NCBI RefSeq assembly: GCF_035222485.1
Contig: NC_085923.1
Span: forward strand, 2,294,001 to 2,358,000
Reading direction: 5' to 3'
DNA from: Podospora pseudoanserina
Lineage: Eukaryota > Ascomycota > Sordariomycetes > Sordariales > Podosporaceae
Length of the DNA stretch: 64,000 nucleotides
Every line of letters starts with the position of its first letter. Within the stretch, counting starts at the first letter, position 1. The position numbers and the translations under genes were made by a program. The notes beneath the pieces were generated by a model. The model was not told the DNA's origin and ran no database searches. It worked only from the letters and a program-made list of their open reading frames with translations. Shown piece by piece: positions 59,762 through 64,000 of the stretch.

Positions 59762-61426
59762 ATGCGTATCCTCTGTGGAGTGGCCACCTTTCTGGCGGCA
59801 AGCCACTCCGTTGTGGTGGTGGTGGTGGCTGCAGCAGAAGCACCACAACAACGACAACATATGGCCTGGCCCTCAGCGGAGCCAGCATCAGCAAACCAGA
59901 AGCTCCCATCTCATCGGCAACCAAAGTACCGCCCTGACCGCAAGAGGGCGAATGCTGTCAAGCAGGCTTTCAGGATTTCGTGGGATGGTTACTACAAGCA
60001 TGCGTTTCCTCATGATTCGCTGAGGCCTGTGTCGAATTCGTTCGAGGATGACAGGAACGGATGGGGAGCCAGTGCTGTCGACGCCTTCAGCACGGCGTTG
60101 ATCATTGGGGAACACAAGATCATTGACCAGATCTTGCGCTACATCCCCGACATCAACTTCAACCACACCGACAGTGAGGTGTCGTTGTTTGAGACGACGA
60201 TTCGATATCTAGGTGGGCTGTTATCTGCCTACGACCTCCTCACCGGCCCCCTGAAACCCCGTTTCGACTACAGCACCCACCAAACCTCCCTCATCCTCCA
60301 CCAGGCTGTCCGCCTGGCGGACAACCTCAAAGTCGCCTTCGACACCCCGACCGGAATCCCCGACAACGACCTCTTCTTCTCCCCCCCTCGCAAAAAGGGC
60401 TCAACCTCCAACGGCCTCGCCACAGCTGGAACCCTGGTCCTCGAATGGACCCGCCTCTCGGACCTCACCGGCGACCCTCAATACGCCCGCCTGGCCCAAA
60501 AGGCAGAAAAGTACCTCCTCCACCCCAAAAACCCAGCCATGGGGGAACCCTTCCCCGGCCTCCTCGGCTCCTCCCTCAACCTCGACACCGGCCTCTTTGA
60601 AGACGGCGCCGGCGGCTGGGGCGGCGGCACAGATAGCTTCTACGAATATCTCATCAAGATGTACCTCTACGACCCCTCCCGCTTTTCCGTCTATCGCGAC
60701 CGCTGGGTGTTGGCGGCCGACAGCTCCATCCGGTATCTGACATCCCACCCCACCACCCGGCCCGACCTAACCTTCCTCGCCATGTGGCGCAACCGCACCC
60801 TGCACTACTTCTCCGAGCACCTCGCCTGCTTCAGCGGGGGAAACTTCATCCTCGGCGGCCTGACCCTCGACTCCCCAGCCTACCTCGGCCTCGGCCTCGA
60901 CCTCGTCGCCGGGTGCAGAGCAACCTACACCAGCACCCTCACGGGAATAGGACCGGAAATCTTCCAATGGCAGGATAACACCGCCCCCCTGAACGCAAGC
61001 AACAACTCGCCTCCCCCGACCCATCAGAAACTCATGTACAGCCGGGCTGGGTTCTGGGTTACGAACGGGGGGTATCAACTGCGTCCTGAGGTGATTGAGA
61101 GCTATTACTACGCCTACCGGGCGACTGGCAATCAGAAATATCAGGAGTGGGTTTGGGAGGCGTTTTTGGCTGTGAATGCCACGTGCAGGGTTGGGAGCGG
61201 GTATAGTAGTTTGATGGATGTCAACTTGCCGGAGGGGGGTGGGTGGACGGATTTTCAGGAGAGTTTTTGGTTTGCGGAGGTGATGAAGTATGCTTATTTG
61301 GTCTTTGCGGAGGAGGCGCCGTGGCAGGTGAAGGCCGGGCTTGAGAATCGGTTTGTGTTTAATACCGAGGCGCATCCGATCAGGGTCGCGGGCGGGAGGG
61401 AGAAGTATGGGGGTGGAGGGGGGTAA
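59762..61426 (+). CDS. Secreted class I alpha-1,2-mannosidase (GH47)
   Basis: The single-exon frame of 554 residues starts at ATG 59762. The N-terminus (MRILCGVATFLAASHSVVVVVVAAAEA) is a signal peptide or anchor. The glycosidase begins near residue 65: AVKQAFRISWDGYYKHAFPHDSLRPVS, then GWGASAVDAFSTALIIG. Family landmarks are GGLLSAYDLL, DGAGGWGGGTDSFYEYLIKMYL, HLACFSGGNFILGG, LRPEVIESYYYAYRATGNQKYQEWVWEAF (catalytic Glu region), NATCRVGSGYSSLMDVN and FVFNTEAHP, whose Thr binds the essential Ca2+. The two Cys match the conserved disulfide. N-glycosylation sequons are present. Fungal enzymes of this group trim Man9GlcNAc2 in the secretory pathway or are secreted. Length and domain order are complete. 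Codon style switches sharply from C-ending to G/T-ending near 61070. Confidence 0.94.
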   Translation: MRILCGVATFLAASHSVVVVVVAAAEAPQQRQHMAWPSAEPASANQKLPSHRQPKYRPDRKRANAVKQAFRISWDGYYKHAFPHDSLRPVSNSFEDDRNGWGASAVDAFSTALIIGEHKIIDQILRYIPDINFNHTDSEVSLFETTIRYLGGLLSAYDLLTGPLKPRFDYSTHQTSLILHQAVRLADNLKVAFDTPTGIPDNDLFFSPPRKKGSTSNGLATAGTLVLEWTRLSDLTGDPQYARLAQKAEKYLLHPKNPAMGEPFPGLLGSSLNLDTGLFEDGAGGWGGGTDSFYEYLIKMYLYDPSRFSVYRDRWVLAADSSIRYLTSHPTTRPDLTFLAMWRNRTLHYFSEHLACFSGGNFILGGLTLDSPAYLGLGLDLVAGCRATYTSTLTGIGPEIFQWQDNTAPLNASNNSPPPTHQKLMYSRAGFWVTNGGYQLRPEVIESYYYAYRATGNQKYQEWVWEAFLAVNATCRVGSGYSSLMDVNLPEGGGWTDFQESFWFAEVMKYAYLVFAEEAPWQVKAGLENRFVFNTEAHPIRVAGGREKYGGGGG

Positions 61427-61699
61427 GGGGAGGGAGAAGAGGGGGGAGTGATAGGTAGGGTTGGGCTGAGGACGGGTCTCGGTGGGGGGGGGGGAGGTAT
61501 AGATTGGATTGAATGAGGCTGTTATGGCAACAAGGGATATATAGATAGGAAAGAAGGGGTGATGCTGGATCGTGGGGGGGGGTGGTGAGTGTGAGTGAGT
61601 GCGGCCGAGATGGTGGAGTATTAAGTTTACAAGAGGAGGCACCGGTCCCGTTCTAGGTAGACAATTCCGGTGCCGTTCTAAATAATAAAGTAAAGGCGT

Positions 61700-62012
61700 T
61701 TCAGGGTTTGCTCTACTTGATAACAAAACCCCCCTTCACCCATTTAAAAACTTTTCTCTCCCATTCTTCTCTTCAGCAACATTTCCCCAACTCAGTTTTC
61801 CATCCATCTTGGCCGCATTTCTTTCATTAGGTTACACCAGTCATTGGCATACCTTACCTAGTCGGTACAATGTCCCAAACCGGGCATATACCCATCCCCC
61901 CCCCTACTACCACTATCTTGAAAAGGCGCAATGACCATCGTTGAAGGCATAGTTTTACAACATGACGTGGGGTCAACCTACTTGTGTGTATCAACAGTTT
62001 TGCAGTGAGGAT
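61700..62012 (+). repeat. Dispersed repeat copy B, unclassified
   Basis: Colinear, diverged counterpart of 35060-35400. The core TCTCTCCCATTCTTCTCT..GCAACATTT lies at about 61753-61790. Like copy A it lies between the 3' ends of convergent genes. Boundaries are approximate. Confidence 0.65.
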
Positions 62013-62129
62013 GCCGCTGTCTTTCATCCATCTTGATAGTCATTCATATATTCCAACAACCCCCTTCCTTCTCATAATTATCAGAAGAGAAAACACCACC
62101 ATCACCTCCAAAACACCGGTTACCAATGA

Positions 62130-62250
62130 TTGCCGAGCAAGTCTTTTCGGTCAAGACGCGCTCTGATAGCACACCTCATCAAAGGCACATCATACCTCGT
62201 CAAAAGCACAATATTGGAGCGTGTCTTGACCGGAAAGACTTGCTCGGCAA
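62130..62250. repeat. 119-bp inverted-repeat element (MITE-like or hairpin)
   Basis: Arms of 33 nt, 62131-62163 (starting TGCCGAGCAAGTC) and 62217-62249 (ending GACTTGCTCGGCA), match at 31 of 33 positions as reverse complements, and one more pair extends outward. The 53-nt interior contains a tandem pair of 21-nt units (62173-62193 and 62194-62214) identical at 17 of 21 positions. No clear target-site duplication is seen. It lies about 95 nt from the ERG27 stop codon. Confidence 0.8.
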
Positions 62251-62343
62251 CCACCAAGAACCGGCTCATCATTACCATTACAAAGTAAATATCCAAGAAA
62301 AATAACCCTCCCTCCCTCCCCTGCACCCATCACTCATCAACTA

Positions 62344-63763
62344 TCAAACCTTCCTCTCCCACTCCCCCCTCAACTCCTCCAACCTCTTCCACACCCCTCC
62401 ACCCAACTCTTTGAATTCCACCAACCTCTCCTCTTTGACCATCTCCATCCCCCCCTTCCGTCCACTTAACAACCCCTTCTCCTTCAACTCTTCAACATCT
62501 TCCACCCTCCCCTCCCACCCCCACCCATCCACCTCCGTCTTCCTGACATACACATTCCCCCACCGATCCGCCGCACTCCCCCACTTGACCCTCTCGGCCC
62601 GCTCACTATCCAACGCCTCCTGCTCCTGCAGCGCCAGCCAAGCAGGCGCCATACTCCCGTTGTATCCCGTGATCGGATGCCACGGCGAACCCAGCCACCT
62701 CACCAGATAAAGCACAACCTGATACCAAAAAAACATGAACGCGTTGAGCGGGAAAAGCGTCGTCTGGACGATGCCCGGATGCGCTAGGTACATCTTGGGT
62801 GGCGTCTCGTCTTCCGCCACAGAAAAATATTGATCCACGTACGGTTTCGACGTCGGGAGGGACGACGTCAGCGCCAAAACGTCAGTCAGTCGTTTGGTCG
62901 CCTCGTAGGCGGCGTCGGTTTTGAGGGCTTGAAAATCGTCCAGGGAAAAGGTGTCCCAGTCTGCGTCGATGCTGCTCTCCCAGATGATTCTTCCGGGGGG
63001 CAGGGCGGATGGCTTGGGGCGGGAGAGCAAGGGGACCAGTTTCTGCGCAAAGAGGTAGTGGCCAAAGACGTTTGCGCAAAAGACTTCTCCCATTGTCTCC
63101 TTGCTCCCCGGGACGGGGGCGATGGTTTGGCCCGAGTTGCCCCCCTTGAAGGTCGGCCATGTTGTTGCTGAGACGATGCCCTTGGTGAGGATGTTGTGGG
63201 CGACCTTTCCCCAGTTGAGACCGTACCAGCCGCCGATGCCGGCGTTGAAGATTATGGAGTCCAACCGGGGGATCTTGACGTCTTCCAGGGATTCAAAGTC
63301 GGGGGACGTGGAGGGGGAGGAGAGGGTGCCATGGAGGAGCTGGTCGGCGGCGGCGGTGATGGTGGGGAGGTTGCAGAGGTCGAGTTGGACCGAGAGGATG
63401 TGAATGCGGCGGGTGGCTTGGTGGGGGTCGTAGTTTTGGCCGGTGCGGGAGCGGAGGGCGGGGGAGGATTCGGCGAACTGTTGGGCGTGGGCGCGGAGGG
63501 CGGTGACGGTTTCTTGGGATTTTTTGGCCGAGCGGGTGGTGGGAATGAGGATGAGGTGGGAGGTCAGGGAGCGGGTGGAGAGGTAATCGTCGATGAGGCG
63601 TTGACAGATGCCGAAGCCGATGCCGCTGTTGGGGCAGATGTCAGGGGCCGCTGGGAGCTTAAACGTTCGAGATGGGATGGATTGAGACTTACCTGTTGGC
63701 ACCTGTCACCAGGACAAATAAGGTGTCCTTTTCAGGAGCTCGGTCCCAAGGTGGTGGTACCAT
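62344..63763 (-). CDS. ERG27: 3-ketosteroid reductase, short-chain dehydrogenase
   Basis: The enzyme reduces the C-3 ketone during C-4 demethylation in ergosterol synthesis, in a complex with Erg25, Erg26 and Erg28 at the ER. Exons 63693-63763 and 62344-63625 give 450 residues; the 67-nt intron (GTAAGT..CAACAG) sits inside the cofactor motif VTGANSGIGFGICQRL. Other SDR features are DSIIFNAGIGGWYGLNW (NAG), a Ser in RIIWESSIDADW, and YEATK as the catalytic Tyr-x3-Lys. VYLAHPGIVQTTLFP-like sequence is followed by a hydrophobic segment NAFMFFWYQVVLYLVRWLG, probably the membrane contact. The C-terminus is a charged helix (VKEERLVEFKELGGGVWKRLEELRGEWERKV). The protein is longer than yeast Erg27 (347), mainly by inserts after the cofactor motif and at the C-terminus, as common in filamentous fungi. 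Confidence 0.93.
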
Positions 63764-64000
63764 GGTGTCGATTAAAGATGAACAGTGTTTGAAGCGTGGT
63801 CGAAGAAGTATCGGGGGGCCCGCTGAGCTATAAGAGCTGGTCGGGTTGCCTTTTTGGATCCGGTACAAGGTGGAGAGAATCCGGTATTTGGAGTGGGTTG
63901 GTGGCTGAAAACCACTGGTTCAGAATGATGTATTAATATTATGCCGCCGTGACAGCAAAGCTATGGCTTCTTTTTGCCTTGGTGATACGTCGTCAGGTCA
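63764..64000. other. ERG27 upstream sequence to window edge
   Basis: 237 nt of promoter or leader. No gene or clear motif is seen. Confidence 0.4.

Larger units (their letters stand above)
61427..62343. other. Convergent region GH47 / ERG27 with repeats
   Basis: 0.9 kb between two 3' ends. It holds repeat copy B and a 119-bp inverted-repeat element. A G10-rich patch (GGTGGGGGGGGGG) follows the GH47 stop. No gene is seen. Confidence 0.55.

Noticed and set aside
60767-61726. Minus-strand ORF of 319 codons over the GH47 gene
   Set aside because: Composition is Pro/His-rich, and it is a shadow of well-conserved GH47 codons.

Overview
The window looks like nuclear DNA of a filamentous ascomycete, most likely a Sordariomycete of the Sordariales type (taxonomy inferred from gene content and style; no marker gene proves it). 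Genes carry short introns of about 48-80 nt with GTRNGY donors, CTAAC-like branch points and YAG acceptors. Neighbouring genes are functionally unrelated and lie on both strands, as in a euchromatic fungal chromosome arm. No ribosomal RNA, CRISPR array, intact transposon or virus-derived element was recognised.

Layout, left to right: a single-pass membrane protein running off the left edge (1-1620, -); a Ser/Pro/Gly/Met-rich protein (4970-5731, +); a BCS1-like AAA ATPase with a long charged tail (8487-10706, +); HMG-CoA synthase ERG13 (13179-14998, +); a peroxisomal-type alpha/beta hydrolase ending in SKL (15501-16846, -); tRNA-Val(AAC) (17447-17520, +); a CCDC174-family protein (18615-19688, -); a 106-residue membrane protein (20521-20889, +); homoserine dehydrogenase HOM6 (21021-22179, -) head to head with tRNA m7G methyltransferase TRM8 (22559-23484, +); the PXA-RGS-PX sorting nexin MDM1 (23953-28013, +); a two-RRM SR-type splicing factor (29260-31007, +); the DEAD-box helicase DBP9 (32136-34173, +); an MFS transporter (35800-37547, -); complex III hinge subunit QCR6 (39742-40807, -); a WBP2/GRAM protein (41900-42921, -); a 5.4 kb stretch without a recognisable gene; a Rid1-like GBD/FH3 protein (48323-51520, -); an Apd1/Aim32-type Fe-S protein (52296-53418, -); an unknown disordered protein (54923-56149, +); ERCC1/RAD10 with frame breaks at G runs (56507-57793, +); a secreted GH47 alpha-mannosidase (59762-61426, +); and 3-ketosteroid reductase ERG27 (62344-63763, -).

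Most genes are housekeeping: sterol synthesis (ERG13, ERG27), methionine/threonine synthesis (HOM6), tRNA modification (TRM8), ribosome assembly (DBP9), splicing (SR protein, perhaps CCDC174), respiration (QCR6, BCS1-like), membrane contacts and polarity (MDM1, Rid1-like) and DNA repair (ERCC1). There is no operon-like or secondary-metabolite cluster logic.

The observations most worth a second look are: abrupt switches, inside single genes, between C-ending and G/T-ending codons, with the G/T type usually at the 3' end, on both strands; a 6-nt microexon and a possible alternative RS-rich C-terminus in the SR-protein gene; frame breaks at long G runs in ERCC1; two diverged copies of an unclassified dispersed repeat, each between convergent genes; a 119-bp inverted-repeat element; and an excess of the telomere-like motif CCCTAACCC between genes. 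All exon boundaries are read from splice signals and frame continuity and have not been checked against RNA.
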